Positions 1-11,500 of a stretch of 64,000 nucleotides of DNA are shown piece after piece. The stretch is from Lasiosphaeria ovina (lineage: Eukaryota > Ascomycota > Sordariomycetes > Sordariales > Lasiosphaeriaceae), in NCBI GenBank assembly GCA_033439765.1, contig JAULSN010000002.1, positions 3,968,001 through 4,032,000 on the forward strand. Reading direction: 5' to 3'. Numbering within the stretch: position 1 is the stretch's first letter; each line of letters begins with the position of its first letter. Under the pieces are notes generated by a model that did not search any database, was not told the origin of the DNA, and saw nothing but the letters and a program-made list of their open reading frames with translations. The translations under genes were made by a program, and so were the position numbers.

Positions 1-72
1 TACTGCTTGTCGCTTGCTAGGCGGAGCGCAGTCGTCGACCGCGCTGGAGGCCGGTCTCTTCCTGTCCTCCAT
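1..72 (-). CDS. BRE1: E3 ubiquitin ligase BRE1-like, N-terminal 24 codons (cut by window edge)
   Basis: Reading leftward from an ATG at 72-70, the frame stays open to base 1 and gives exactly 24 codons that begin [10 protein letters not shown] and continue to APPSKRQAV. This basic and proline-rich start, with the APPSKR stretch, resembles the N-terminus of fungal BRE1, the RING ligase that monoubiquitinates histone H2B and so permits H3K4 and H3K79 methylation. None of the coiled coil or RING domain lies inside the window, so the assignment rests on the N-terminal tag alone. The gene is divergent from BDP1, with about 680 bases between the two starts. It could be another protein with a similar basic tail. 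Confidence 0.5.
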   Translation of the reverse strand, partial: MEDRKRPASSAVDDCAPPSKRQAV

Positions 73-750
73 CTTGGCGAAGGTGGCAGGACGAGGCAAC
101 ACGGAAGGCGAAGTGGCAATCGGCATCAGAAAAAGGGCTAGGGAGGTGCGAAAAAGACAAAGGAAACGTGCAAAGGAGCAGGACCCGGACGCGAAAGGAT
201 ATGTGCGTTTCGTTTCGGCAAGGCGACAAGGTGGAAAAAATGAGATAACGGCTGTGAAGGAGTGTGCGGTTTGGGGGGGTGGAAAGAATGGAGGAGAGGA
301 GACCTGCAAGCGACCCGGGCCTGGCGACTGATGACCAAGGAAAGCCATTTCGAAGATTGATGGCCACGCTAGGCCGTATTGACCCTAGCGGGGTTTGGTC
401 AGATTGACCTAACTGGGTGGGGGACGGGGCTCTTAGGGGCCGTCGATTCACGCACCCCACCTTTTCCTTTTCCTAACCAACAAACACGCCGCATTCAAGC
501 AGTGAACTTTACACTTTGCTTCGATTAATTATACACACCGTGGCATAGCTCAAAAACACAGGCATCACCACAATACAACTCGGCGCTGCAAGCGCCGACA
601 CTGCCAGCCGGTAAAGGCAATCAGCCAGACACGACCTCGTCCTAGATCTTACATTTTCTCCAACAAGAAAGTCCAGGCGATGCTCTTCGGCCTACCCGCA
701 ATCCTCTGTCTACTTTCAAAAGACGGGTTGCGGGGCAGTGACTCGCCAAG
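73..750. promoter_or_regulatory. Divergent intergenic region between BRE1-like gene and BDP1
   Basis: These 678 bases separate two outward-facing starts and should hold both promoters and leaders. The open frames here on both strands are low-complexity and unlike any protein I know. I see no RNA gene and no convincing TATA box. Confidence 0.55.
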
Positions 751-2925
751 ATGCTGAAGAAGAAATCGGGCTTCAAGCCAAAGGCCGCTGTTCGCCGCTC
801 TGCACCCACGACATCCACATCCCAAGATGCCGAACGTGGAAGAACTGCAGAGCGACTGTCGAGCACCCCCGCCCCGACTCCGGCTCCAACTCCCGCTCCG
901 GCACCAGTCTCGACTCTCGGCCAAGACCCGGTAACATCCTCACGGTCGAGCCCCCCCGCGCAACTAGCTTCCGCTTCTCAGCAAGATACGACTGCGCCGT
1001 TGGTAACACAAAGCCATGGCGATTCAACTTCTGTGACTACAGTAGGGCCTGATACTAGCACGCCAAGCACCGGCCCTACAAGTACTGGCCCGGCAGAAAA
1101 CGATTCCGGCAGCCAAGGAGCAGAACCACAAGCAGACACATCTACAGTTACAACTAACCCTACTGCGGAATTGCCCACCCGACCTGAGCACGCCGTATCT
1201 ACGGCTGCTACAATCCCACAGGCCCGAGAGAGCTCGTCATTGGAAATATCAGCTGCGGCAGTCGGCTCAAGCGAAAAGCTTGTTTCCGAGGATCCACTGG
1301 CTACAGTCCCGGCTGCCGGTGAAGCTCCAAGCTCCGAGGCCGAAGCTAGCACTCCGCAGATTGCAACACCGCAAGTCGGGGAAACCACTGCCCCTTTACC
1401 ACCTAACACAAGCACCCAATCTGCTACCGAGAGCTTGTCCTCGTCACTTCACCCAACGTCGAGCACTACCTCGCGAGCTGCTTCCACCTCGACCCCCCTC
1501 CAGCCAACGCGCTCTACGTCTCCCCCAACTTCGGTCACCCCGGGAATTCTGCCCGAACAACAAAGCAGTCTTCAAATCCAGCCCCCTCAGGTAGTGATAT
1601 CTCCTGCGGATAGCGCAGAGAGCAGCCGACCCCAGACAGCTGTTGAAGATGCGACTGAGCCTTCTACACAAGCGGCGCCGCCCGCAGCCCCGAAGGCAAA
1701 ACGAGGACGGAAACGCAAGGCCGACGCAGCAACTGGGGAAGGTACCGACCAAGACAACGGCGCTGCTGCCCCAGCCCCCGAGAATCGTCCCAGAGCGAAG
1801 AGAGCCGCTCCACTTCCGGGAGAAGAAGGGCATTCAGGTACCGCAGAGGGGCAAGCAGCACCTCGGACGACGCGTGGCAGAAAGCGGAAGGCGACAGCGG
1901 CAACAGAAGGACCCAATGAGGGCGATGATGGGGGCGAATCTCAGGCAAAAAGAACATCGGCCAGACAGCGGGAGATGACACCTGAAAATGCCGAAGAGGT
2001 CCAGCTCGACGCTACCCAGGTGAAGATGGCAGATTTGGCCAAAGATATGCACATAGGCAAGAAGTTCAGCTTGCACGAAGAGTTGATGGAGCGGGAACGG
2101 ACCAAACGTCAGAAAGAGTACGAGAGGAGAAGGCAACGGAAGAACGGTGCTTCTAGCGACGGAACCCCCAACGGCCAAGAAGAACAAGCCGGCGGCGCTG
2201 CGGGATTTGGTCCGAATGCCAATGGCGAAAGCGCACCCGCGGTGGATGGCGATGCGGGGGACTCCGCCGACGAGGCGCCAGCTGGTCGTACGGGCATATT
2301 GGGTCCCGCTGGTGAGACGTACCAGATTATTGACGGCGAAATCGTCCTCGATGCTCGCTCTCTACAAGTCGATCGACACGCGCGCGCGGCGCGAGAAGCT
2401 GGCGAGATGGAGGAACACGAGGAAAACGAGTTCACTAATCACACTACGTCGGCGACATACCTCCGTCGCAAGATGAAGGCTGGCCAGTGGTCCGACGAAG
2501 ACACGGAAAAATTCTACCACGCGCTGCGCATGTTTGGCACCGACTTCGAGACCATATCCCGCATGTTCCACGACAAGACGCGTAAGCATGTCAAGCTCAA
2601 GTTCAACCGCGAGGAGCGATCCAATTCTGCCGCCATCCGTGCTGCGCTCGTGGGCGAGAAGACAGTTGGGATGAGCATCGACGAGTACAAGCAGTACACG
2701 GGACAAGAGTATGAGACGGCCGAGGCCATCTACGCCCAGCAGAAGAAGGCTGAAGAGGAGTTCGAGGCTCGCCAAAAGGCCATCGCTGATGAGAAGGCCG
2801 AGGAGCTTCGCAAGAAGAAGGAGGCGCTCTTTGGCGCCCCCGATGCCGACGATGCCGGCGCCGGTGGCAAAAAGGGCCGGAGAGGGCGTGGCAAAAAGGC
2901 CAAATCCGGCGCTGTCGGTCTCTAG
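751..2925 (+). CDS. BDP1: Transcription factor TFIIIB subunit B'' (BDP1)
   Basis: A single uninterrupted frame of 724 residues. BDP1 joins TBP and BRF1 to form TFIIIB, which recruits RNA polymerase III to tRNA and 5S genes. The diagnostic part is C-terminal: the segment GEIVLDARSLQVDR near residues 528-541, then an extended SANT/Myb domain at about 575-630 (MKAGQWSDEDTEKFY to TRKHVKLKFNREE), then a helical, charged stretch ending in a basic RRGRGKKAK tail. The first ~300 residues are Ser/Thr/Pro/Ala-rich and probably disordered. RGRKRK motifs, resembling AT-hook or nuclear-localisation signals, occur around residues 315 and 375. The ATG at 751 follows a long pyrimidine-poor leader. Length is within the range of filamentous-fungal BDP1. 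The SANT domain makes the family call secure. Confidence 0.93.
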   Translation: MLKKKSGFKPKAAVRRSAPTTSTSQDAERGRTAERLSSTPAPTPAPTPAPAPVSTLGQDPVTSSRSSPPAQLASASQQDTTAPLVTQSHGDSTSVTTVGPDTSTPSTGPTSTGPAENDSGSQGAEPQADTSTVTTNPTAELPTRPEHAVSTAATIPQARESSSLEISAAAVGSSEKLVSEDPLATVPAAGEAPSSEAEASTPQIATPQVGETTAPLPPNTSTQSATESLSSSLHPTSSTTSRAASTSTPLQPTRSTSPPTSVTPGILPEQQSSLQIQPPQVVISPADSAESSRPQTAVEDATEPSTQAAPPAAPKAKRGRKRKADAATGEGTDQDNGAAAPAPENRPRAKRAAPLPGEEGHSGTAEGQAAPRTTRGRKRKATAATEGPNEGDDGGESQAKRTSARQREMTPENAEEVQLDATQVKMADLAKDMHIGKKFSLHEELMERERTKRQKEYERRRQRKNGASSDGTPNGQEEQAGGAAGFGPNANGESAPAVDGDAGDSADEAPAGRTGILGPAGETYQIIDGEIVLDARSLQVDRHARAAREAGEMEEHEENEFTNHTTSATYLRRKMKAGQWSDEDTEKFYHALRMFGTDFETISRMFHDKTRKHVKLKFNREERSNSAAIRAALVGEKTVGMSIDEYKQYTGQEYETAEAIYAQQKKAEEEFEARQKAIADEKAEELRKKKEALFGAPDADDAGAGGKKGRRGRGKKAKSGAVGL

Positions 2926-4302
2926 AATTCCAGCCGCGTTGCTGCGCTGCTGTACTGTTTGAAATAGGTCCATATCATTCGGGTTGGTCTAGCAAGTATT
3001 TTGCTACTTGGCCTAGTCAGGGGGCGGATATTTGAATTTTGGAGCGAAGTGGCGTTTGTGGGCTAGGACCAAAAGGGTCGCAGGTGCATAGGATCGGAGC
3101 GGGCGGGTGCCAGCATTTTTCTCGGTTGGTTTTCCTATACATGATATCCATTTCCTTTCCGCTTCAAGGGCGCCCGGGGTGTGTATGTATGGTTTGCATA
3201 TGCAATATGGATATAGGTAGAGTTAGAGATAGGTATAGGGTTCCTATTCGGATGGGGGAAAATATCAAGTTATTTTTGGTTGGAGAGATCACGGCATGCA
3301 TGACCTCGCGAGATACGCCACGCCGCTCGTGTGGTTTTCCTCGCTGATAACGAACGGGAGGGGACGAGAAAGGATTCCATGCGCCGTTCGTAAGTTTGGC
3401 GGAATCGAGATACGGGTTCCCCTGCGTAAGCAAGCAAGCAAGCAAGCACCCGGGGAGGGCTGAGGTTGCTTCTACTCTTTATTCACTTCCTTCGAGTCAA
3501 CTTACGCCCACTACTTTACTTTACTTTCCAGCAATTTCAACTAGATTCTACAAATAATTGCTAATGGCTAGCTGGTCGTTGACATATGTCCGTCCGAGGG
3601 TTTAGATGCCTTCTTTCCAGTCCAAGGCGAGAGAGACTCGAGAGGTTATGCACTGGAAAGGAAACAATAAGCGTGTTAATACGAGACGCCGAGTGTCCTG
3701 GAATCTGTGAAACAACTGAGGGACTTGTTGAGCGAGAGAACAACCCAAACCAACGGCATTTCATCCCTTGGCCTAGCAGCAATCACCATTTCTGAAAACA
3801 CGCTGGATATTCGATCAAGCAAGACTGGAAGGCTAGCACACACTGATATAGCTTCAGCAACGACGGCCAATGTTATCAGGCTATCACTGCCAAGTGCAAT
3901 TTGGCCTAAGCATGGGCACCTAGTTGTGTAGGTTTTTATTATCCATCACGAGCAATCCATACCGATACCCGCCGCGTTCCTCTCCGCTGTCAACCCACGC
4001 CTATCTCTCTTGCGCTCCCGTTTTTTTTCTTCTTTCAGACGGTTTGCCGTGACAACCAACTACCAAGAAAAGACTATGGTATTGTCCCCAGCTTGAACTC
4101 CAGTCCAGTCAGACAGACGCGATATGATTCCCCGCTTTTCTCATGATTGATCCATCCTTCTTCCTGTGCGTCATCAATTCGGATGACCGTCACAACACGG
4201 GCGCTACCAATCCCCCCCAACACACCGCCGTCCCCTCCCATGTAATATGAACTGCGCAAAACGAGAGAAAGAGAGAAAGAAGTTGACGAGGTCGAGTTGC
4301 GT
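2926..4302. other. Convergent intergenic region BDP1/RAD23
   Basis: About 1.4 kb between two 3' ends. It contains short unrelated frames, a (CAAG)n tract near 3428-3450 and A/T-rich stretches suited to polyadenylation. I see no gene or RNA gene. Confidence 0.55.
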
Positions 4303-6016
4303 TTACTGGTCCATACCCCCATCATCATCCTCCGGCTGGTCAAAAAGGAAATTCGCTGCTAGTTCCTCGTTCTTGTCGCACGCAAAGTACGCCTGGACGG
4401 CTTGGTCCTGAGTAAATCCCAGCCGAACAAGGCGCTCAATGGCGTCGCGCTCCTCCTCGGTGACTGAGATCTGGTGCGCTCCTGGGGGGAGCGGGGCATC
4501 GTCGTCACCAGCCGTCTCGCTAAGAAGGCTCAAGAACTGGTCCGGGTGCTGCGCAATCAGCTGAGCGAGTTGCGGGTTGCCGGCACCAAGCTGTTGCAAG
4601 ATGGGCTCCAGCATGTGGGGCTGTTGCTGGACAACCTGACGGAGTTGCTGAAACTGAGCATTATGTCTGAGAAAGTCCAGATTCCCTAGGCCTTGTTGTT
4701 GGCCAGCGGCGGCGGCGGCGGCTGCTGCCGCTGCCGCTGCTGCCGCACTGCTAGCGGTACGCGCCCCGGACCCCGGACGGCCTTGTTGGGCCGCGAGGTC
4801 AAAAAGATTTACTGGGCCGTCGTCATCTCCACCGGCGGCAGCGGGAGGCGCGGCAGCACCGGCAGCCGCGGCGGCGGCAGGTTGACGTGGCGCGGCGGCA
4901 GGGGGAGGCTGAAGGTTTTCGGGGATTCCCTGAATAGAAGTCAGCTATAGGTCTTGGCCATCAGAGGGGGGGGCGCATACCGTGAGGAGGTACTCGACAG
5001 CACGCTCGGGGTTGAAAAACGCGGCACGCATGGCAGCATCAATCTGGGATCGCTCAAATCCCATAGCCTCCATGTTCGCAATAGCCTCGGCGCGTTCTGG
5101 GCCAACCGTCAGGGCATTGTCGTTGAAGCCGCCGCTCGCAGCAGCTTCCGCGGGGGCGGTGCGTGTGGGGGTAGGTGTGGATGGCGCGGCGGCTGCGGCA
5201 GTGGCAGACTGCGCAGGAGCAGCCGGCGGCGCAGGAGTTGAGGCCGTGACCGGGGCAGCAGGCGTAGCAGGCGGCACTGAGGAAGATGACTCGCCAGCGG
5301 GCGCGGGCTTGGGCTCTTTCGGCTGCGTCGCTCCATGTCAGCCTAACCAGTACACCACCACCGCCGGATGGCGGCACGACGGCGGGGCGACCAGCCGGTC
5401 TTACCTTGTTCACGACGCAAACCACAAACCCCTTCTCCTCGATCTTGTAAGACTCGACCGTCTCCTCATCTTTCAGGATTTTGCCTGGTAGTGCCAAGTT
5501 AGCTAACCAAGCATGCACCAAGCTAACCCCACAGTGTTGGTTGCTTACCCGAGTAGATGAGCTTCTGGAGCTTGGGCTCCCAGCCACGCTCGTCGGAAAT
5601 CTTCTGCTTGACGCTTGAGATCTATAGTGTTGTCAGTCTGGAGCTCGAGGGGCAGAGAGGGACAAGGTCGGGCGGCGGATGATGTCGATGTTTGGAGTTG
5701 GTGATGTGTAGAAGACGACAGAGCGGCCAGCGGGCACCCAAAGCCTGACGGTGGCGGGGAAGGAAGCTGTGCGATGAGGGGTAACCTACGAGGTCGGTGG
5801 GCTCGACATCGAGCGTGAACTTCTGTTGCTTGAGGTCCTGTAGAACGGCAGCGACAGCGACGCATTAGCAAGGTATCGGCGGCGAGGGGCGGGCGAGGGG
5901 TAGATGCGCGGGTGCGGACGCAGGACATGGCAGGTCCCATCACTGATGCCCCCCAGGCTGAGCTGGGCGACGGACCAGACAGCGACTCCTGGACATACCT
6001 TGAAAGTCACCTTCAT
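4303..6016 (-). CDS. RAD23: UV excision repair / proteasome shuttle protein RAD23, six exons
   Basis: I join exons 6016-5999, 5837-5790, 5621-5549, 5484-5405, 5322-4981 and 4929-4303, all with GT-AG borders. This gives 395 residues in one frame. Order: ubiquitin-like domain (1-73, beginning MKVTFKDLKQQKFTLDV), Pro/Ala linker, UBA1 (~147-187, EAIANMEAMGFERSQIDAAM), a poly-Ala linker, the STI1/XPC-binding domain (~269-322, QLAQLIAQHPDQFLSLL) and UBA2 (~344-386, IERLVRLGFTQDQAVQAYF). RAD23 stabilises RAD4/XPC in nucleotide excision repair and carries ubiquitylated proteins to the proteasome. All four family domains are present in the usual order and length. Three introns fall inside the 73-residue UBL, and exon 1 is only 18 bases. 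The poly-Ala tract comes from a GCC/GCG-rich run near 4708-4740. Confidence 0.95.
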
Positions 6017-7095
6017 GGTGGGCGATGAGGTGCAGCGGACAGCTGCGTCGTCAAAATCTCGCGAAAGGTGTCTTGCTGGATGAATTGACGGACGGGAGCA
6101 GCTAGCCAGAGCGGCAGGGGACGACTTTTTGGAGGCTGGAGTGCAGTGGTGTTGTGACGAAAGGGCACTTCCTCGATGAACGGCAACGAAAAGGTGTTGA
6201 GGCGGAGAATTATTGGAGACCTACGGGAGCGCGCGGCACTGTGGTCGCCTGGCTAGCAGTGGTGGGCGCTGGCTCGCTGGGGAACGACACGTCGGCCCCA
6301 CTCTTTTTGGTCAGCCTCACCCAAGGAGGCCATCCAGTTGGTCGCCAGACCTCTGGCCCTAGCGGTAGTTACCTAGTTCGTTCTGAACAAGCAAATCACT
6401 CCAGCTGCCTTGTGTCGGCGACTTGACCATCAAGGCTGGAGAAAGGTAAGATGTCGAGGCATCAAGGCGTCGCTACCTTACCGTAAGGTACTTGCCGCTA
6501 TCTTAAACCCTACCCAAAGAGTGAAGCTCCAAGCCAAGTCTCACGTGCACCTTCCGATGACAAGTCTTTCCAAAGCTTAAAAGCAACTCATCGACAAGGC
6601 CTCAAAAAAAAGTAAAGGTAGGACTACGTCTGCCGCTTGATAGCTCAAGCTTATGCAAGCTAGAACATGTCTTGCATTCCTCTGTTTGACTTCAAGGCAA
6701 GCTTTTCGGTAACCATGGCAAAGAAGGTGTGTTGCGCTTTCTCGCTCTCAAAGACCGCGGTTCAGAAGAAAAAATATATAGTTCTATTTTCCACTGCCGC
6801 ATGTTACTCATAACTATTGTCATGAAAGGCGGCTTTCAAATCAACATTTCTAACCGTCCCTTTTTCAGGAACAACGCCACGCTAAGGTATCACAATTGGT
6901 ATCTCGTTCCACAAAAAACCGCCCGCCAAAATATTCCAGGCCGCCATGGTCCGCCCCGGCCGTTTCCAACACAAGGAAATTTTTAAAACGTGATAGTTGT
7001 GCGCCAGCTGGTTACTCAGCTCAAGAGTCGGGGCATGGCATGGCATGTCGTCACTCGTTCCACAAGACAAACGAAATAGCTTCGTCACCTGCCCG
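6017..7095. promoter_or_regulatory. RAD23 upstream region and 3' flank of the membrane-protein gene
   Basis: About 1.1 kb. It should carry the RAD23 promoter and the terminator side of the next gene on the same strand. It includes one CACGTG box at 6543-6548 and a near-perfect palindrome at 6474-6490. No coding sequence is convincing. Confidence 0.5.
6474..6490. repeat. Palindrome TACCTTAC-C-GTAAGGTA
   Basis: Two perfect 8-base arms flank one central C, about 460 bases upstream of the RAD23 start. TACCTTA-type words recur elsewhere between genes here (for example 27235-27255), so it may be a common intergenic word and not a specific operator. Confidence 0.6.
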
Positions 7096-8547
7096 TCACA
7101 CCTCGGTCACTGGCGAAGCGTCTCCATCGCCCGGCGTCTTAAGCTTTCGGCTATTATAGCCAGAAAGACTAGTCCGGCAACCAGCGCTCAAAATCCAGTC
7201 GGGAATCGGGGGCGTCATTTTCCTCTCCTCGGAGTCATTGGCTGCCGTCTCGTCCTCCTCGCGAATCTCGGGTGAGCTGCTCTCCGTTCTCTGATGGAAC
7301 GAATCGAGCGACCCCTGCCTGCTTAGAGTGCTTAGAGGGCTCGGGTGAGCCGGGAGACTCCCGCTGCGCATGCGCGTGAGACTGCGAATGCTCCGTATGC
7401 TTTGCCTGTCTGTTATTTGGCCCGCGTTTGGCGCCGCCAGGACCACAGTCCCTGGTGTCGTGATGGCCGGTGGCGCAGGCGAGTCGGAGCGGAAGAGAGG
7501 GTGAATGTGAGATTCACTATGCGATGAGTGCTGCGTCAACGTTGGCCGCAGCGTCTGCTGGGAATTTGTTGAGGCAGGGCTGTAGCTTCGACTCCTCCGT
7601 CTTGACCGCGGCGGCTCCAGGTCGAGAGGTGTGCCGGGACTTGGACTTCTGCTTGTGGTCGGACTGGCCGGGATAGTTTCAAGGAATCGGGGCAGCGGCG
7701 GCGATGATGTCTCCAGAACAGTCTGCCGGTTCTGTGGGTCGACATTTGAAGTGTCCCAAGAATCAAACCCATCCCCGTTGGACCGCGGCCTGTGATCGTG
7801 AAGAGAAGCCGCTTCGAGCGAGGCAGGTCGACGAGATGACCGCTGACTTCCAGACAACAGACGCGTCTTGGACGATATGGGCCGCACAACGTGGGATAGC
7901 GATGATCGAATCGAACTCATAGTTTCGGTAGCCGACCGTCCGCTGCTGGATCCTGGCGGGGTGCGCGAGTCGACCGACATAGTGCTGCTGGTTTTTGTTG
8001 TTGGCGCACTCGTGTGGTGGTAGGCGATGGCCTTGATGCGCTCGTGCGATCGGTTACGGTCCTCCTCGACCTGGAGCGTTACGCCGCCGTTGTTGCCCTC
8101 TATCCGGCGTGCGACAAAGTGGAAGACCAAGAAAACAAGCTGGGCAGCAAACGCGAGCCCAAGCGTCACTGAAGCACCGATCAAGAACTTTGTCGCCCGA
8201 GAGCCCAGTATTGTGTTGGGTAGATCGGCGCTGCCAAGGCAAATCATGGCGGCCACGGACACGGCGGCGGCGACAACGCAGAGAAATAGTGCCGCTCCAA
8301 ACCAGATGCCACTGATTTTCCTCAGTTGAGGAATCCGGGGCCGCGACGCGATATGTGAGTAAGACAGACAGGAAACAGCAACAAGTGCCACGGCCTCGAG
8401 AGTTCCGGCCACGATGGCTGTTATCCTGACCGGAGATGTGGAATCTGTTAATGATTGGGCGAGAACGATGTGAATCACCAGGATTGCCGTGGTTGGAAGG
8501 ATGGCAATCGCGCCCAGCGCTGCTGGGAGCGCGTGTAGAACCGCCAT
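7096..8547 (-). CDS. Fungal four-helix membrane protein with long Ser/Pro-rich tail, function unknown
   Basis: A single 483-residue frame that starts at an ATG (8547-8545). The first 150 residues contain four hydrophobic segments: ~5-30 (ALGAIAILPTTAILVIHIV), ~40-63, ~79-103 (GAALFLCVVAAAVSVAAMI) and ~118-147 (GLAFAAQLVFLVFHFV). The rest is hydrophilic and Ser/Pro/Arg-rich with many SP and TP pairs (for example SPSPGTPLDLEPPRSRRR), which suggests a phosphorylated cytoplasmic tail. No catalytic motif is visible. Proteins with four helices and a disordered tail are common and mostly uncharacterised in filamentous fungi. It sits between RAD23 and a very long gene-free stretch that would hold its promoter. 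I do not recognise a function. The frame and the membrane topology are the supported parts. Confidence 0.8.
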   Translation of the reverse strand: MAVLHALPAALGAIAILPTTAILVIHIVLAQSLTDSTSPVRITAIVAGTLEAVALVAVSCLSYSHIASRPRIPQLRKISGIWFGAALFLCVVAAAVSVAAMICLGSADLPNTILGSRATKFLIGASVTLGLAFAAQLVFLVFHFVARRIEGNNGGVTLQVEEDRNRSHERIKAIAYHHTSAPTTKTSSTMSVDSRTPPGSSSGRSATETMSSIRSSLSHVVRPISSKTRLLSGSQRSSRRPASLEAASLHDHRPRSNGDGFDSWDTSNVDPQNRQTVLETSSPPLPRFLETIPASPTTSRSPSPGTPLDLEPPRSRRRSRSYSPASTNSQQTLRPTLTQHSSHSESHIHPLFRSDSPAPPAITTPGTVVLAAPNAGQITDRQSIRSIRSLTRMRSGSLPAHPSPLSTLSRQGSLDSFHQRTESSSPEIREEDETAANDSEERKMTPPIPDWILSAGCRTSLSGYNSRKLKTPGDGDASPVTEV

Positions 8548-11500
8548 GTCTTATATGGCTGCCAGAACCAGGAAAGCAAAGAGCAAGAGTTTACCGGCGT
8601 CTCCGCCCACGCCAGTGGGAGCGCAGATTCAAGCTGTTATGCGCAGCTGGTAACAAGAGGCCGAGTTAAACTGGAGGTTGAAAGGATGGGGCCTGGGGCG
8701 CGGGCCGGATGTCTTGCCAGTCGTTACCGCAAGCGTCACCAGAACGTCGAATTGGTCTGCCAGAGACGTAGGCCCAGCATGAAGTGCCCGGTCTCAGCCG
8801 CGGCGGATGGTGGAGATGGAGGGCAAAGCTTGTCCAGTCGACAGCAAGCGTGCCCTGGTGATGGCGTGATATGCGAGACACGGTTTGCCAGCCGCGTTCA
8901 TCTGTGTCCAAGACGGCAATAATGGGCGTCCAGAGAGGCCGGCCTGTAAGTGGGCGCGCGTCTGTTGGCCGTTTCGTGGCAGGCCAGCAGCGTGAACAGA
9001 AACCGGGGAGAGGTCCAGAAACAAATATCGTGGATGACGGGGATGACGGGGGGAGGAAGAAAGAAGGTTAAGGCTAAGGGCCCCGATATCAGGTCTCAGA
9101 AACCTGTCAGCGAACCCCAGTTCGCGGGTGTCTGATAACTGTGGGTGGTTATTGGCTGCGGCGATGCAATGCAATGCTCGTGGCGGCAGCAGAAGCTAAC
9201 AAGCAGTAAAGAACGAACAGCCTCTTTGGATGGCGGATGTATGGATGAATGAACGGACTGAACGAGACGAGACTGGACGGGAAAATGGCAACAAGAGGTT
9301 CGGAGAGAAGCTGGGGATTCGCTGGACGGGGTGCAGTGGGCTGGCTGGCCGGCTAAATGTACGCACGTAGCACACTCGCTCGTACCGTACACACACAGAT
9401 GGATGCGAGGAACGACGCGACGCGTAGAGCTCCCACCTCCCACCCCCCGGCCCCGATGGGCTGTTGTTGTTCGTCCCGGGCTGCAGGTTGATGGATGCCG
9501 TGCCTCTGCGAACATGGATCCAATGGATGGTTGTTGTGGAGGTGTGGGTGCGCGGAAACCGCCTGGATGCCCGTTGGATGCTTTGCACCGACAGGGATTA
9601 GCCCTGCTCTTGCTGATGAGGGCCCGCTCGACCCTCCCAACCGATGCTAGGGTCGATGCCCCCGCCGCCAAGCCCAGGAAAAAACAAAACATGAGTGTAC
9701 ACAGTAAAAAAAAGACGAGATCGGGCGCCACTCGACTCCCCGCCCTGTCCCTCGTGGCCGTGGCCGTGGCTTGCGCAAGTGCCCGAATGGCCTGGCCTCT
9801 CCTGGCCTTGGGGGGGCGGCGCCCCCGGGTGCCCAGATCTGACCTGACGCGTGTCTGCCTGGTTGACGAATCCTTATTTTTATCTTGCTCCATCGCCTCG
9901 CCAATCTTGAATGGCGTTTTCGCTATTCCCTTTTGACCGCAAAAGCATTATCGTCGAGTTTTAGAACATCTCTTCCCGAATTCTCAGCTCAAGCCACCTG
10001 TGCCTGCCAATGAAAGTCGGCGGTGGAAAGCACCAACCTGGAAAAAAAAACCCTCCGAGGGCGATCAGTCATCGTAGCAAGCCATTGGCTGCTGACTCAA
10101 ATTTTCTTATAATTGCTGATATTCCGTAGAACCCCCAAGCCCGGCTTGCTGTGCACTAGGCCTGTGTCAGACTCCAGATTACAGATTCGTCTTGGACAGC
10201 CATTCGTCGCATTAAACAACATTAGTTAGCACTTGTCGCGTATCACGACAGGGGATTGAAAACTCCCAACGTACATAACTACGAGGCAAGCACTTGCGGC
10301 AGTAGATACCGAATTGTAAACTTGGTACGCGCTACGTAGGGGTTTGGGTTCTCTGGTATTCTGTGGCAGGCGCCACAGGGTCTTCAATACCTGGTCTGCC
10401 ACGACAGCGCCTCTCGTCCGCACGCCTAGCCTGAGGCAGCTTCACGGCCGACAGCGAGATGACTCGCACATCTACTGTACAGTAACGTACGGAATAGCCC
10501 TGGTAGTTATCCGAGCCCCGAATCCTTCTCTCGAACGCGTCTTGGCGGACGGTCCAAACAACGTTGCAACAGACGGCCGCGTCCAAACGTGTTGGTGTAA
10601 ACGCACCCGTGGGCGGCCTAGCGTGCGCCTTGCCTACCATTTTTTACGGACTACCGAGTACGGGTTGCTCCGTCTCTCGTACGCATCGGGGTAAACGCTA
10701 AACGGCTGGCGGTTTGTTTTGCCTACCCAAAACATGTGGCTGAGCTTATTCAGACACTAGTGTAGTACTCGCGGATTGGGGCTGACGGAACACCATTCGG
10801 AGTTACCATGACCCCTTGCGTCTTTCAGAAGACACAATGTGCCCGCTAGGCAGCCTCTTCATCTTGCACTTGCCACCGATGACGTGAGGGAGAAAAGGAG
10901 AGAGATGGGCGATTGATAAGGGTGAAACAAAACAAAAAAGTAGCAGAGGGAAAAAGGACGCCAAGGCGAGCCGGCCACACTTTTCCGAGACACGGCGGGC
11001 TCAACTGGGCAAAATGCGGCGTGGCAGCGGCGTGGGTCTGCCCTTTCATTATTACATTTATGGCAATGGTTCAGATGGATTTGAAACACTGAAACATGCA
11101 GCCAGCGGTTACACCAGGTAGCTGGGGTCGAAGATGAAAGAAACAAAAAAAAAACACAGAAAACATCTCAGATCTGAGACCTTGCAGACAAGACGTTGGC
11201 GAGAGATGAAAGTCGGCACTAAAAATGCAGGTACGATACCCCGACATAAAACGCCTGCACTGCCCGCTGCCAGGCTTCCAACGGCGGCTCCCGCCCATGT
11301 GGCTAGCGCATCACAATCTACGGATACCTTACCGTACCGATCCATTACCTACCCCATGCACACCAGTTCGCCCTGCAAGGCCCACCCAACAAAGCAAATC
11401 CCCGTAGGGCCGGCCGGCCGATCTCACCAAGCCCGCCAGAATCGAGGCTCCATCCAGCATGTGTGGAGGGGGGAAGCATGCAGGCGCGGTGCAAACTGGT

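Noticed and set aside
9096..9893. 265-codon frame on - upstream of the membrane-protein gene
   Set aside because: Cys/His/Arg/Pro-rich noise with several overlapping open frames, and no family features.
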